Below, in pieces: positions 1 to 6,554 of a stretch of 9,191 nt of DNA. The DNA comes from Candidatus Nealsoniibacteriota bacterium (GTDB lineage Bacteria; Patescibacteriota; Minisyncoccia; Minisyncoccales; GWA2-38-27): NCBI GenBank assembly GCA_003559065.1, contig PWMZ01000040.1, positions 1-9,191 on the forward strand. The letters run 5' to 3'. The translations under genes and the position numbers were made by a program. The notes beneath the pieces are model-generated. The model searched no databases and was not told where the DNA came from. It saw nothing but the letters and a program-made list of their open reading frames with translations. The first letter of the stretch is position 1. The number at the start of each line of letters is the position of its first letter.

Positions 1-805
1 AAACAGCTAAAGCATTTTCTTTATTCCTTAGCTGATTTCTTTCGTTCTGAGAAGCAACAACGATACCTGTTGGTAAATGAGTTATTCTCACGGCTGTTTC
101 TCTTTTATTAACATTTTGACCTCCGGCTCCAGAAGCTCGGTAAAAATCAACTTTTAAATCCTCTTTTTTAATAGTTAGTTTCCCTTTTTTAGGTTTAGGT
201 AAAACGGCCACCGTAATCGTAGAAGTGTGAACTCTACCCGATTTTTCAGTTTCAGGAACTCTTTGAACCCGATGAACCCCGCCTTCATATTTCATTTTGG
301 AGTAAATTTCTTCTCCCTTTAGTTCAAAAATAATTTCTTTTATTCCGCCTTGTTCACTTTTTTTAGAATCAAGTAATTTTTCCTGCCAGCCCTGAGAGTT
401 GGCATATCTGGAATACATGTTGTATAAATCGTGGGCGAATAAAGCAGCTTCTTCTCCTCCTACACCAGCTCTAATTTCAATAATAATTGCTCCTTGATCA
501 ACAGAAGAGCTTTCTTCTTGTAAAAGATTTTCGATTTCTTTTTTTAAAACATTTTCTTTTTCTTGTAGTTGGGCTAACTCGTTATTGGCTAAGCTGATTA
601 ATTCACTATCTTGCTCTGAAGCTATAATATTTTTATTTTCTTCTATTTGATTTTGATAGCTTTTTAGAAGGTCTTCTTTTTCTATCATTTTTTCTAAAAA
701 ACTTTTTCTAATGGAGAGTTCTTTAAATTTTTCTCTATCTGAAATCAACTCAGGATCACTGAGTTGATTAATAAGTTGGTCATACTCTTTTTTGAATTCG
801 CTCAT
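1..805 (-). CDS. prfA: Peptide chain release factor 1 (partial, C-terminus off the left edge)
   Basis: RF1 recognises UAA/UAG stop codons in the ribosomal A site and triggers peptide release. About 268 N-terminal residues are present; the family is near 360 residues, so the C-terminal part lies outside the window. A coiled N-terminal domain (about residues 1-100) is followed by [10 protein letters not shown] (111-120), [12 protein letters not shown] (175-186) and SGAGGQNVN (225-233). GGQ (228-230) is the peptidyl-hydrolysis motif. The codon-reading tripeptide position holds PET (184-186), the PxT form typical of RF1; RF2 has SPF here. The ATG at 805-803 overlaps the rpmE stop as ATGA and has no Shine-Dalgarno motif, so translational coupling to rpmE is likely. 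No internal TGA is seen. Confidence 0.96.
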   Translation of the reverse strand, partial: MSEFKKEYDQLINQLSDPELISDREKFKELSIRKSFLEKMIEKEDLLKSYQNQIEENKNIIASEQDSELISLANNELAQLQEKENVLKKEIENLLQEESSSVDQGAIIIEIRAGVGGEEAALFAHDLYNMYSRYANSQGWQEKLLDSKKSEQGGIKEIIFELKGEEIYSKMKYEGGVHRVQRVPETEKSGRVHTSTITVAVLPKPKKGKLTIKKEDLKVDFYRASGAGGQNVNKRETAVRITHLPTGIVVASQNERNQLRNKENALAV

Positions 806-1011
806 TTTTTCTTTTTGGCCATTCTTTTTCTGAACTGTTCTACTCTTCCTACGTGATCAAGTTTCTTTTCCTTTCCGGTGTAGAAAGGGTGGCATTGTGA
901 GCAAGTTTCAATTTCCATTGATTCTTTTGTAGAACCAATTACAAAAGTATTGCCACAAGAGCATTTAACCTGGCAATTCGAATGATACTTTGGATGAATA
1001 TCTTTTTTCAT
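802..1011 (-). CDS. rpmE: 50S ribosomal protein L31 (bL31, zinc-binding form)
   Basis: bL31 is a small protein of the large subunit that bridges to the 30S head. The 69-aa product begins [10 protein letters not shown] and has four cysteines, C17, C19, C37 and C40 (CSC and CSQC), matching the zinc-binding C+ type. HPFYTGKEK (41-49) and a basic Lys-rich tail follow, as usual in the family. Length is normal. The ATG at 1011 lies 8 nt after a TATGAT -10 box on the minus strand (1025-1020), leaving essentially no 5' leader and no SD. Its stop overlaps the prfA start (ATGA). The rpmE-prfA pairing is common in bacteria and supports co-transcription. Confidence 0.96.
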   Translation of the reverse strand: MKKDIHPKYHSNCQVKCSCGNTFVIGSTKESMEIETCSQCHPFYTGKEKKLDHVGRVEQFRKRMAKKKK

Positions 1012-1019
1012 ACATTTTG

Positions 1020-1047
1020 ATCATATCAGAAATATTTAAAAAATCAA
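1020..1047 (-). promoter_or_regulatory. Promoter of rpmE-prfA (minus strand, leaderless-type)
   Basis: Reading the minus strand, the -35 is TTGATT (1047-1042), followed by a 16-nt spacer and an extended -10 TGA-TATGAT ending at 1020. The predicted start falls about 7-8 nt further, on or next to the rpmE ATG (1011). The -35 mirrors the rpsB -35 on the other strand. Start positions are inferred from box spacing only. Confidence 0.7.
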
Positions 1048-1050
1048 GAC

Positions 1051-1079
1051 TTGATTATTTTTTTCTTCAATGCTATATT
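1051..1079 (+). promoter_or_regulatory. Promoter of rpsB-tsf (leaderless-type)
   Basis: The -35 TTGATT (1051-1056), an exact 17-nt spacer and the extended -10 TGC-TATATT (1074-1079) are seen. The predicted start at about 1086-1087 coincides with the rpsB ATG (1087), so the message should begin at its start codon. The TTG at 1051 that would open a longer reading frame is the -35 box itself. Confidence 0.75.
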
Positions 1080-1086
1080 GTTTAAT

Positions 1087-1746
1087 ATGACTGATAAAAA
1101 ACAAATAGAGGAAGCGACCAAGGCTGGATTATGTCTAGGACATCGTACCTCTCAAACACATCCCAATATGAAGCCTTTTGTTTTAATGGAAAAACAAAAC
1201 ATTCATATTATTGATGTGGAAAAAACAATCAAAAAACTTCAAGAAGCAATTGATTTTATCAAAAAAGCTAAGAAGGAAGGAAAAACTATTCTAATAGTAG
1301 GAACAAAAATACAAATAAAAGGTTTGACCAAAAAAATGGCTCAAGAGTGCAAGATTCTTTACGTGACAGAAAGGTGGTTAGGGGGAACTTTAACTAACTT
1401 CGAAACTATTAAAAAAAGGATTGATTATTTCAAAGAATTGAAAGAAAGAAACTTAGAGAAATACACCAAGAAAGAAAAATTAGAATTCGAAAGAGAAATA
1501 GAGGATTTACAATTAAAGTTTGGCGGTATAGAACAGATGCAAAAATTGCCGGATGTTTTAATTGTTTTAGACGTTAAAAAAGATAACTTGGTCGTTAGAG
1601 AAGCCAAGAAAAAAGGCATTCCAGTTATAGGAATAGTTGACACTAACGTTAATCCTGAGCCAATTGATTATCCTATTCCTGCTAATGATGATAAAATAAG
1701 TTCGGTAGAATATATATTAAATCAATTTAAAAAAGCGTTGCTATGA
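1087..1746 (+). CDS. rpsB: 30S ribosomal protein S2 (uS2)
   Basis: uS2 sits on the back of the 30S subunit between head and body and joins late in assembly. The 219-aa product is slightly short of the E. coli protein. Recognisable blocks are AGLCLGHRTSQTHPNMKPF near the N-terminus, RWLGGTLTNF in the middle, and GIPVIGIVDTNVNPEPIDY plus PIPANDD near the C-terminus. The central coiled-coil (about 110-145) is Lys/Glu rich. I choose ATG 1087 rather than the in-frame TTG at 1051: the family begins near this Met, and the extra 12 residues (MIIFFFNAILFN) would be translated from promoter sequence. There is no SD. The stop overlaps the tsf ATG as ATGA (1743-1746), so the two genes form an operon with likely coupled translation. 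Confidence 0.97.
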   Translation: MTDKKQIEEATKAGLCLGHRTSQTHPNMKPFVLMEKQNIHIIDVEKTIKKLQEAIDFIKKAKKEGKTILIVGTKIQIKGLTKKMAQECKILYVTERWLGGTLTNFETIKKRIDYFKELKERNLEKYTKKEKLEFEREIEDLQLKFGGIEQMQKLPDVLIVLDVKKDNLVVREAKKKGIPVIGIVDTNVNPEPIDYPIPANDDKISSVEYILNQFKKALL

Positions 1747-2315
1747 TTGAACAAATAAAAGAATTAAGAGAACAAACGGGAGTTTCTATTGCTGAGTGTA
1801 AAAAGGCCCTCCAAGAAACCGAGGGGAACCTAGAAAAGGCAAAAGAACTTTTAAGAAAATGGGGGAAAGAATTAGCTAATAAAAAGTCAGAAAGAGTAGC
1901 TTCGGCTGGAATTATAGAAACATATGTTCATTCCAACAAAAAAGTGGGAGTGATGATAAAGGTAAGATGTGAATCTGATTTTGTTGCCAAGTCAAAAGAT
2001 TTCCAAGAATTAGTGCATGAATTTTGTTTACAAATAGCGGCTATGAATCCTACCTACTTAAAAGCAGAGGATATTTCTGAGAAAGTATTAGAAAAAGAAG
2101 CCAGTATTTTAAAAGAACAAGTTGAAAAAAAACCAAAAGAAATATTAGACAAAATTATTGAAGGTAAACTGGAAAAATTTAAAGAAGAAAATTCTTTAAT
2201 GAGCCAATCATGGATAAAAGACCCAAAGAAAACAATTAAAGATTTGCTAACAGAGTATATTGGAAAAATTGGTGAAAATATTTATGTTGAAAAATTTGTT
2301 AGGTTTGAAATATGA
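1743..2315 (+). CDS. tsf: Elongation factor Ts (short form)
   Basis: EF-Ts is the guanine-nucleotide exchange factor for EF-Tu. The 190-aa product starts with the UBA-like domain (MIEQIKELREQTGVSIAECKK, about 1-50), then ERVASAGII (50-58), then CESDFVAKSKDF (76-87), the counterpart of the TDFV motif that contacts EF-Tu. It is much shorter than the E. coli protein (283 aa) and close to the Thermus type (196 aa), consistent with one core subdomain and no dimerisation coiled coil. The start overlaps the rpsB stop and the stop overlaps the next ATG (2312-2315), giving two successive ATGA junctions with no SD. The rpsB-tsf pair is one of the most conserved bacterial gene pairs. Confidence 0.96.
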   Translation: MIEQIKELREQTGVSIAECKKALQETEGNLEKAKELLRKWGKELANKKSERVASAGIIETYVHSNKKVGVMIKVRCESDFVAKSKDFQELVHEFCLQIAAMNPTYLKAEDISEKVLEKEASILKEQVEKKPKEILDKIIEGKLEKFKEENSLMSQSWIKDPKKTIKDLLTEYIGKIGENIYVEKFVRFEI

Positions 2316-2593
2316 TTGAAATAATTTTTTCTTTTCTTCTTATAATATCTTTATTTGGAACGTTCTATATCGTTTGGAAGAAAATTCCAATCTTAGTTGA
2401 CTTACCGATTGAAAGAAAAAGAATCCTTCCTTTTAAAAAATTTTCTTTAGAAGATTTATTGCATAAAATTCTCTCTATAATGAGAGTTTTAACTTTAAAA
2501 ATAGAAAGGAGAATAAGCAATTGGTTGCTAAAATTAAGAAAAGCAAAGAAGAAGAAAGAGAAAGATAATTATTGGCAAAATTTGAAAAAATAA
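2312..2593 (+). CDS. Small membrane-anchored basic protein, unknown
   Basis: I do not recognise this 93-aa protein. Residues 3-22 form one hydrophobic segment (IIFSFLLIISLFGTFYIVW) followed by KK, so it is probably a single-pass inner-membrane protein. The rest (about 30-93) is strongly basic, with KAKKKKEK near the end, and could contact the membrane surface or RNA. Its ATG overlaps the tsf stop by the same ATGA arrangement used by its neighbours, and its stop lies 2 nt before tRNA-Thr. This supports a genuinely translated last gene of the rpsB operon. No SD is present. Function cannot be assigned from sequence. Confidence 0.7.
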   Translation: MIEIIFSFLLIISLFGTFYIVWKKIPILVDLPIERKRILPFKKFSLEDLLHKILSIMRVLTLKIERRISNWLLKLRKAKKKKEKDNYWQNLKK

Positions 2594-2595
2594 TT

Positions 2596-2666
2596 GCCCC
2601 CTTAGCTTAATGGCAGAGCAGCGGTTTTGTAAACCGTAGACGTCAGTTCGACTCTGACAGGGGGCT
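2596..2666 (+). tRNA. tRNA-Thr(TGT)
   Basis: A full cloverleaf can be drawn. The acceptor GCCCCCT pairs with AGGGGGC, the D-arm is GCTT/GAGC, and the anticodon stem is GCGGT/ACCGT around loop TTTGTAA (anticodon TGT). The T-arm is GTCAG/CTGAC with loop TTCGACT. The discriminator is T and CCA is not encoded. It begins 2 nt after the preceding stop codon, so it is probably processed from the rpsB operon transcript. Confidence 0.95.
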
Positions 2667-2687
2667 ATTTAATAAGTTAAAATAATA

Positions 2688-2717
2688 TTTACTAATTTTT
2701 TTCTTTTGTGCTATTAT
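2688..2717 (+). promoter_or_regulatory. Promoter of the nuclease gene (leaderless-type)
   Basis: An extended -10 TGC-TATTAT (2712-2717) lies 7 nt before the ATG at 2725, the same geometry as rpsB. A weak -35 TTTACT (2688-2693) lies 18 nt upstream. The message would start at about the ATG. Confidence 0.55.
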
Positions 2718-2724
2718 TCAAATA

Positions 2725-3519
2725 ATGAGTAAGAGTTTTTATAATAGCCAAAAATACAAAGAAAAACAAAGTAAAATAGCTAAAAAAAATTGGGAAAAAG
2801 GACTTGTTAATTTTCAGTGCAAAAAAGAAAAAAGGAAATGCAAAAGAAAGGGTTGTAAATTTTTTTTTGAAACTGTTCCTAGTAACCCTAAAATCTATTG
2901 TAGTAAAAGTTGTGCTGCAATTGTGAATAATAGAAAAAGGGGTTCAATGCCATTGAGACAAAGGGAAAAAATATCAAAAGCCCTGAAAGGTTCTAAAAGC
3001 CCAATTAAAGGTAAAATAAAAATAGCTAGAGATAAAGTCGTTTGTGCTAATTCTAAATGTAAAAAAATTTTTTTAACTGAACGTTGGCAGAAAAGAAAGT
3101 ATTGTAGTAATAAATGTCATATGGTAGTGATGGGTAAAAAACCGACCTCGCCCAAAGCTGCACGTGGAAAAGCCGGAATTCGCAAAGATATTAGTAACGA
3201 AATATATTTTTATAGTCGTTGGGAGGCAAATTATGCTCGTTTGCTTGATTATTTGTCTATTGATTGGGAGCATCAGCCAAAAACATTTGATTTAAAAACA
3301 CAAAACTATACTCCAGACTTTTATTTAATTAGTAGTGATACATATGTAGAAATTAAGAATTTTTTATCGGAATATTCTAGAATAAGAGACAAAAAATTCA
3401 GAAAATTATATCCAGATATTAAATTAATCTTAATTTTAAAAAAAGAATATCTAAACTTAGAAGAAAGATATTCTTCATTTATTAAAAATTGGGAATATAA
3501 AAACAGCCCTTTTATTTGA
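2725..3519 (+). CDS. Free-standing zinc-finger / NUMOD3-like / PD-(D/E)XK nuclease, putative homing endonuclease
   Basis: The 264-aa protein is modular. An N-terminal basic segment precedes two zinc-finger-like modules with identical spacing, C39-x4-C44-x14-C59-x3-C63 and C107-x4-C112-x14-C127-x3-C131. Between them, REKISKALKGSKSPIKGK (80-97) resembles the NUMOD3 DNA-binding motif of homing endonucleases. The C-terminal domain has SRWEANYARLLDYL (164-177), TPDF (196-199) and EIK (209-211), a PDx10EXK arrangement of the PD-(D/E)XK nuclease fold with E167 as a possible extra catalytic acid. The whole matches phage-type site-specific nucleases (family knowledge). The gene is outside any intron and its TGA stop lies inside the 16S promoter -35 box. 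I infer a selfish nuclease that may cut intronless 16S alleles; the target is unknown. A Vsr-like repair nuclease is the alternative. Confidence 0.75.
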   Translation: MSKSFYNSQKYKEKQSKIAKKNWEKGLVNFQCKKEKRKCKRKGCKFFFETVPSNPKIYCSKSCAAIVNNRKRGSMPLRQREKISKALKGSKSPIKGKIKIARDKVVCANSKCKKIFLTERWQKRKYCSNKCHMVVMGKKPTSPKAARGKAGIRKDISNEIYFYSRWEANYARLLDYLSIDWEHQPKTFDLKTQNYTPDFYLISSDTYVEIKNFLSEYSRIRDKKFRKLYPDIKLILILKKEYLNLEERYSSFIKNWEYKNSPFI

Positions 3520-3543
3520 CATTTTGTTCAAAATAAATATAAT
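3516..3543 (+). promoter_or_regulatory. 16S rRNA promoter
   Basis: A consensus -35 TTGACA (3516-3521), a 16-nt spacer and a consensus -10 TATAAT (3538-3543) make this the strongest-looking promoter in the window. The predicted start is about 3550. The -35 box contains the stop codon of the upstream nuclease gene. Confidence 0.88.
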
Positions 3544-3550
3544 GGAAATA

Positions 3551-3562
3551 TGTTCTTTGAAA
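3551..3562 (+). promoter_or_regulatory. boxA-like antitermination element before 16S
   Basis: TGTTCTTTGAAA sits at the very start of the predicted 16S transcript. It matches the boxA element of bacterial rRNA leaders, which binds NusB/NusE (family knowledge). Nearly the same sequence precedes 23S at 8819-8830. Confidence 0.65.
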
Positions 3563-3588
3563 TTTAGATTTTTTAGAGTTGTCCTGAC
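3563..3588 (+). repeat. 16S processing stem, left arm
   Basis: This 26-nt segment ending GTCCTGAC is complementary to 6897-6922, beginning GTCAGGAT, over all 26 positions with 24 Watson-Crick and two G-U pairs. It closes the pre-16S into a loop, as in RNase III processing stems of bacterial rRNA operons. It sits just upstream of the mature 5' end. Confidence 0.85.
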
Positions 3589-4704
3589 TATATTTTGAGA
3601 GTTTGATTCTAGCTCAGGATGAACGCTAGCGGCGTGGATAAGGCATGCAAGTCGAACGGTCAAAAGCATTTATGTTTTTGACAGTGGCAGATGGGTTAGT
3701 AACACGTAGATACTTACCGTTAACTCATGTATAACCAACTGAAAAGTTGGCTAATTCATGATAGTCTCAATTTTATTGAGTAAAGGTTTCGACCGGTTAA
3801 TGAAAGGTCTGCGGTCTATCAGCTTGTTGGTAAGGTAACGGCTTACCAAGGCTATGACGGATAGGGGACATGAGAGTGTGACCCCCAACAGAGGCACTGA
3901 CACACGGGCCTCACTCCTACGGGAGGCAGCAGTCGAGAATCTTCGACAATGGGCGAAAGCCTGATCGAGCGACGCCGCGTGCTTGAAGAAGCCCTTCGGG
4001 GTGTAAAAAGCTTTTTTGGAGGAAGAAGTTACTTTGTAATTGACAGTACTCCAAGAATAAAGGGGTCCTAATTCTGTGCCAGCAGGAGCGGTAATACAGA
4101 ATCCCTAAGCGTTATCCGGAATTATTGGGCGTAAAGAGTTCGTAGGCGATTAAATGGGTCTTTGGTTAAAGTTTTATGGCTTACCCATAAAAATGCTAAA
4201 GAAACTATTTAAATTGAGGACGTTAGAGGCTGATAGAACGGTCAGTGTAGGGGTGACATCCGTTGATATTGACCGGAATACCAAAAGCGAAGGCATTCAG
4301 CTGGGACGATCCTGACGCTGAGGAACGAAAGCGTGGGTATAGAACGAGATTAGATACCTCGGTATTCCACGCCGTAAACGATGGATACTAGCTATTTGAA
4401 GTGTCGACCCTTCAAGTGGCGAAGCTAACGCGTTAAGTATCCCGCCTGGGAAGTACGATCGCAAGGTTAAAACTCAAAGAAATAGACGGGGCTTTACACA
4501 AGCGGTGGATCATGTGGCTTAATTCGATAATAAACGAGGAACCTTACCAAGACTTGACAGACTAGTGAAACTCTGTAGAGATACGGAGCTTCTTACAAGG
4601 ACACTAGTCCAGGTGTTGCATGGTTGAATTTTCGACCCATTCTAGAGTAATCTAGAATTGAAAAATCGACTCATAACGGGGAAGCCCAAATGCTAAAATT
4701 ATGC

Positions 4705-4710
4705 TATAAT
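4705..4710 (+). promoter_or_regulatory. Possible -10 box inside intron 1
   Basis: Extended TGC-TATAAT lies 7 nt before the ATG of the LAGLIDADG frame (4718), repeating the leaderless geometry of rpsB and the nuclease gene. No convincing -35 is seen. If real, it would let the endonuclease be expressed separately from pre-rRNA. Confidence 0.4.
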
Positions 4711-4717
4711 TAAGGTA

Positions 4718-5174
4718 ATGGGTAATCCCGTGGGAAGAACAAATACTACTTTCTCTATCTTTAAGGACAAAAGAAATATTTACATTTTTGGGTTATGGTG
4801 TGCAGACGGTTACTATCGATCTTCAAGTATTGGACTTACAAGTGTTGATGAAGTGCTCATAAAAGAAGCGGTTATTTAAGAAAGCACGTTTAGTTTCCGA
4901 ATCGCTTCTTAATAAAAATAATTTAGCGGCTTATTTTGCAGGACGTTTTGATGGAGACGGGAGTGTTGCTAAAGATGAGAGAAGTGATTTAAGAATAGTA
5001 TATGGTTATAAGGGAGAAGCCGAAAAAGATATTAGTCTATTAAAAACGATTAATTTTTCTCCTTCCTTATATTACTATAAGGATGCAAAAACGTATGTTA
5101 TATACATTTCGTGATTAGAAGCAACAAAATTTCTTAAACTTATAAGCCCTTATAGGCTTAGATATAGAAAGTAG
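4718..5174 (+). pseudogene. Decayed two-motif LAGLIDADG homing endonuclease in intron 1
   Basis: The first frame (4718-4879, 53 codons) contains YIFGLWCADGYYRSSSIGLTS, a first LAGLIDADG-type motif, and stops at TAA. A +1 shift at about 4878 opens a second frame with AAYFAGRFDGDGSV, the second motif, running to TGA (5112-5114) and then to TAG (5172-5174). Only about 50 residues separate the two motifs, where double-motif enzymes usually have about 100, so an internal deletion is likely as well as the frameshift and the stop. The coding part lies in the P6 loop, but the ATG lies in the intron core. Residue patterns are still clear, so decay looks recent. The protein should be inactive unless frameshifting and readthrough occur. 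Confidence 0.82.
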
Positions 5175-5973
5175 TATTTGTTCCCCGTAGAGACTTAGTT
5201 GTGACTAGGGTATAAACAACTGGAGCTTTCTATCCAGAAAGCTAATACGTCGATCCCCCTTAAAATATTTAAGGGGTGATGGTATAGTCCGTGCTATTAG
5301 TAATAATAGATTGACACGGTCGTCAGCATGTACCGTGAGGCGCACCCTTAAATGGGGTAACATGCGCAACCCTCACTCTATGTTTTAAGTGTCATAGAGA
5401 ACTGCCCGAGATAATCGGGAGGAAGGTGAGGATGACGCCAAATCAGCATGACCCTTTGATGTTTTGGGCTGCACACATGATACAATGGGATTGACAATGA
5501 GCGAAGTTGCAAAGCGAAGATAATCTCATCAAACAATCTCTCAGTTCGGATCGAGGTCTGCAATTCGACCTCGTGAAGCTGGAATCGCTAGTAATCGCTA
5601 ATCAGCTATGTAGCGATGAATATGTTCCTGAAGCTTGTACTCACCAATAAACGCGCCTGGCAGATATATAAACTAAGAAGTTAAAATCTTCTCTTTCATT
5701 TAAAAATGAAACGTAGTCGAAAGATAGTTATTTTGAGCGATCAAAATAGCGGAGGATCTGAAGACAAACAATAGTCTAAATTATAAAGGTGGCCGATCCA
5801 TGGTTGGGTGGTGAGCATGGAGAAGGTCGTTTAAAAACCTAATTTAGAATGTTGGGAATAGTTAATACATTGACCCAGGGAGATCTAATGTGATAAAATG
5901 AAACTAACGTCATATTAGAAGTCAGCTGGATTATAGTACCAATAGGTTATTGGGAAGAATCCTTTCTAGTGCA

Positions 5974-6402
5974 ATGTTAAATTCTAATTACATTATTGGC
6001 TTAGTAGATGGAGAAGGAAGTTTTACAGTTTATGTAAAAAATCCTTTCGAAAAGAAGAAGGTAAAAAGACGATCGAAAGTAGAGCCGAGATTTTACCTAA
6101 AGCTTAACGAAAAAGACAAGAAGATTCTGGATGAATTAAAAGAATTTTTTAAATGCGGAAATATATATTTCCAAAAAGATAAAAGAAAAAATCATCAGAA
6201 TTGTTATCGTTATGAAGTAGCCAATTATAAGGATTTGAAGAAAGTTATTATTCCTTTTTTTAGAAAAAATCAACCTAGGATGCTTTCTAAAAAAAGAGAT
6301 TTTAAAATATTTTGCGATATTTTAAAAAGACTGGAAGAGAAAGAGCATTTAACAGAAAAAGGATTGGTAAGAATATATAACTTAAAACAAAAAATGCATT
6401 AG
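5974..6402 (+). CDS. Single-motif LAGLIDADG homing endonuclease (intron 2 encoded)
   Basis: This is an apparently intact enzyme of about 142 aa. YIIGLVDGEGSFTV (6-19) is the LAGLIDADG helix with E14 as the likely metal-binding acid. FYLKLNEKDKKILDELKEFF and CGNIYF follow, then YRYEVANYKDLKKVIIPFF, and the end HLTEKGLVRIYNLKQKMH is typical of the family. One motif means it should work as a homodimer, like I-CreI (family knowledge). I choose ATG 5974. An in-frame TTG at 5950 would add eight residues encoded by the predicted domain III hairpin. No SD is seen. The stop is 3 nt before domain V, so the gene fills domain IV where a reverse transcriptase normally sits. It presumably cuts intronless 16S near position 1400 to drive homing, and may also help splicing as a maturase. 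Confidence 0.88.
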   Translation: MLNSNYIIGLVDGEGSFTVYVKNPFEKKKVKRRSKVEPRFYLKLNEKDKKILDELKEFFKCGNIYFQKDKRKNHQNCYRYEVANYKDLKKVIIPFFRKNQPRMLSKKRDFKIFCDILKRLEEKEHLTEKGLVRIYNLKQKMH

Positions 6403-6405
6403 AAC

Positions 6406-6438
6406 TCGCCGTATGCGGGAAATCTGCATGTACGGTGG
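6406..6438 (+). ncRNA. Group II domain V of intron 2
   Basis: The lower stem TCGCCGTAT pairs with GTACGGTGG. A two-base bulge (AT, 6428-6429) is in the canonical place. The upper stem GCGG/TCTGC carries a GAAA loop. The catalytic triad position reads CGC (6407-6409) instead of the commoner AGC. The element is one base shorter than the usual 34 nt. Confidence 0.75.
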
Positions 6439-6554
6439 GAACGTAAATTCTGTGTTTCCAGAAAACATTCGCCCGTCACACCAAGCGAGCTGGGAATGCC
6501 CGAAGACCTACATTAGTAGATTTAAGGCAGATTCAGTAAGAGGGGTGAAGTCGT

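Larger units (their letters stand above)
4626..5318 (+). mobile_element. Intron 1 of 16S: group I intron, 693 nt
   Basis: It interrupts 16S between the equivalents of E. coli U1060 and G1061 (helix 34); joining the flanks restores GCATGGTTGTCGTCAGC. P1 is GGTT|G with CGACC (4639-4643), which places a U-G wobble at the 5' splice site. The intron ends in G (5318), as group I requires. Core elements are AGAGACT (5189-5195, P7 left side) and TATAGTCC (5283-5290, S element). P8 is a 9-bp hairpin CCCCTTAAA/TTTAAGGGG (5256-5276). A perfect 18-bp stem (4737-4754 with 5166-5183) forms extended P6 and encloses a decayed LAGLIDADG reading frame. Extra hairpins between P7 and P8 hint at subgroup IA, which is not certain. 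Confidence 0.9.
5646..6470 (+). mobile_element. Intron 2 of 16S: group II-like intron with LAGLIDADG ORF
   Basis: It interrupts 16S next to the decoding centre, about C1400|G1401; exon joining gives TTGTACTCACCGCCCGTC. Group II hallmarks are seen. ACGCGCCTGGC (5651-5661) resembles the usual GUGYG 5' end but is preceded by five extra bases (AATAA). EBS1 GGTGAG (5810-5815) is complementary to the last six exon bases CTCACC (5640-5645). A GAAGTCAGC segment (5918-5926) resembles domain III just before bacterial intron ORFs. Domain V is at 6406-6438. Domain VI stem TTCTG/CAGAA (6448-6463) shows A-rich internal loops rather than one clear branch-point A. There is no reverse transcriptase; a LAGLIDADG gene occupies domain IV. 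Splice sites are uncertain by 1-2 nt because the end TTC is not the usual AY. Group I is unlikely: no U-G at the splice site. Confidence 0.75.

Noticed and set aside
1051..1086. TTG 1051 as the rpsB start
   Set aside because: It is the -35 box, and the 12 extra residues are not family-like; ATG 1087 fits both alignment and promoter.
5112..5114. In-frame TGA in the intron 1 LAGLIDADG frame as evidence of UGA recoding (Gly, as in Gracilibacteria-type codes, or Trp)
   Set aside because: TGA ends rpmE, rpsB, tsf and the nuclease gene, with the next ATG overlapping it in three cases, and no conserved gene has an internal TGA. The frame is also broken by a shift, so decay is simpler.
5646..6470. 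Group I assignment for intron 2
   Set aside because: The 5' exon does not end in U, there is no terminal G or R/S pair, and a domain V-like element with EBS1/IBS1 pairing is present.
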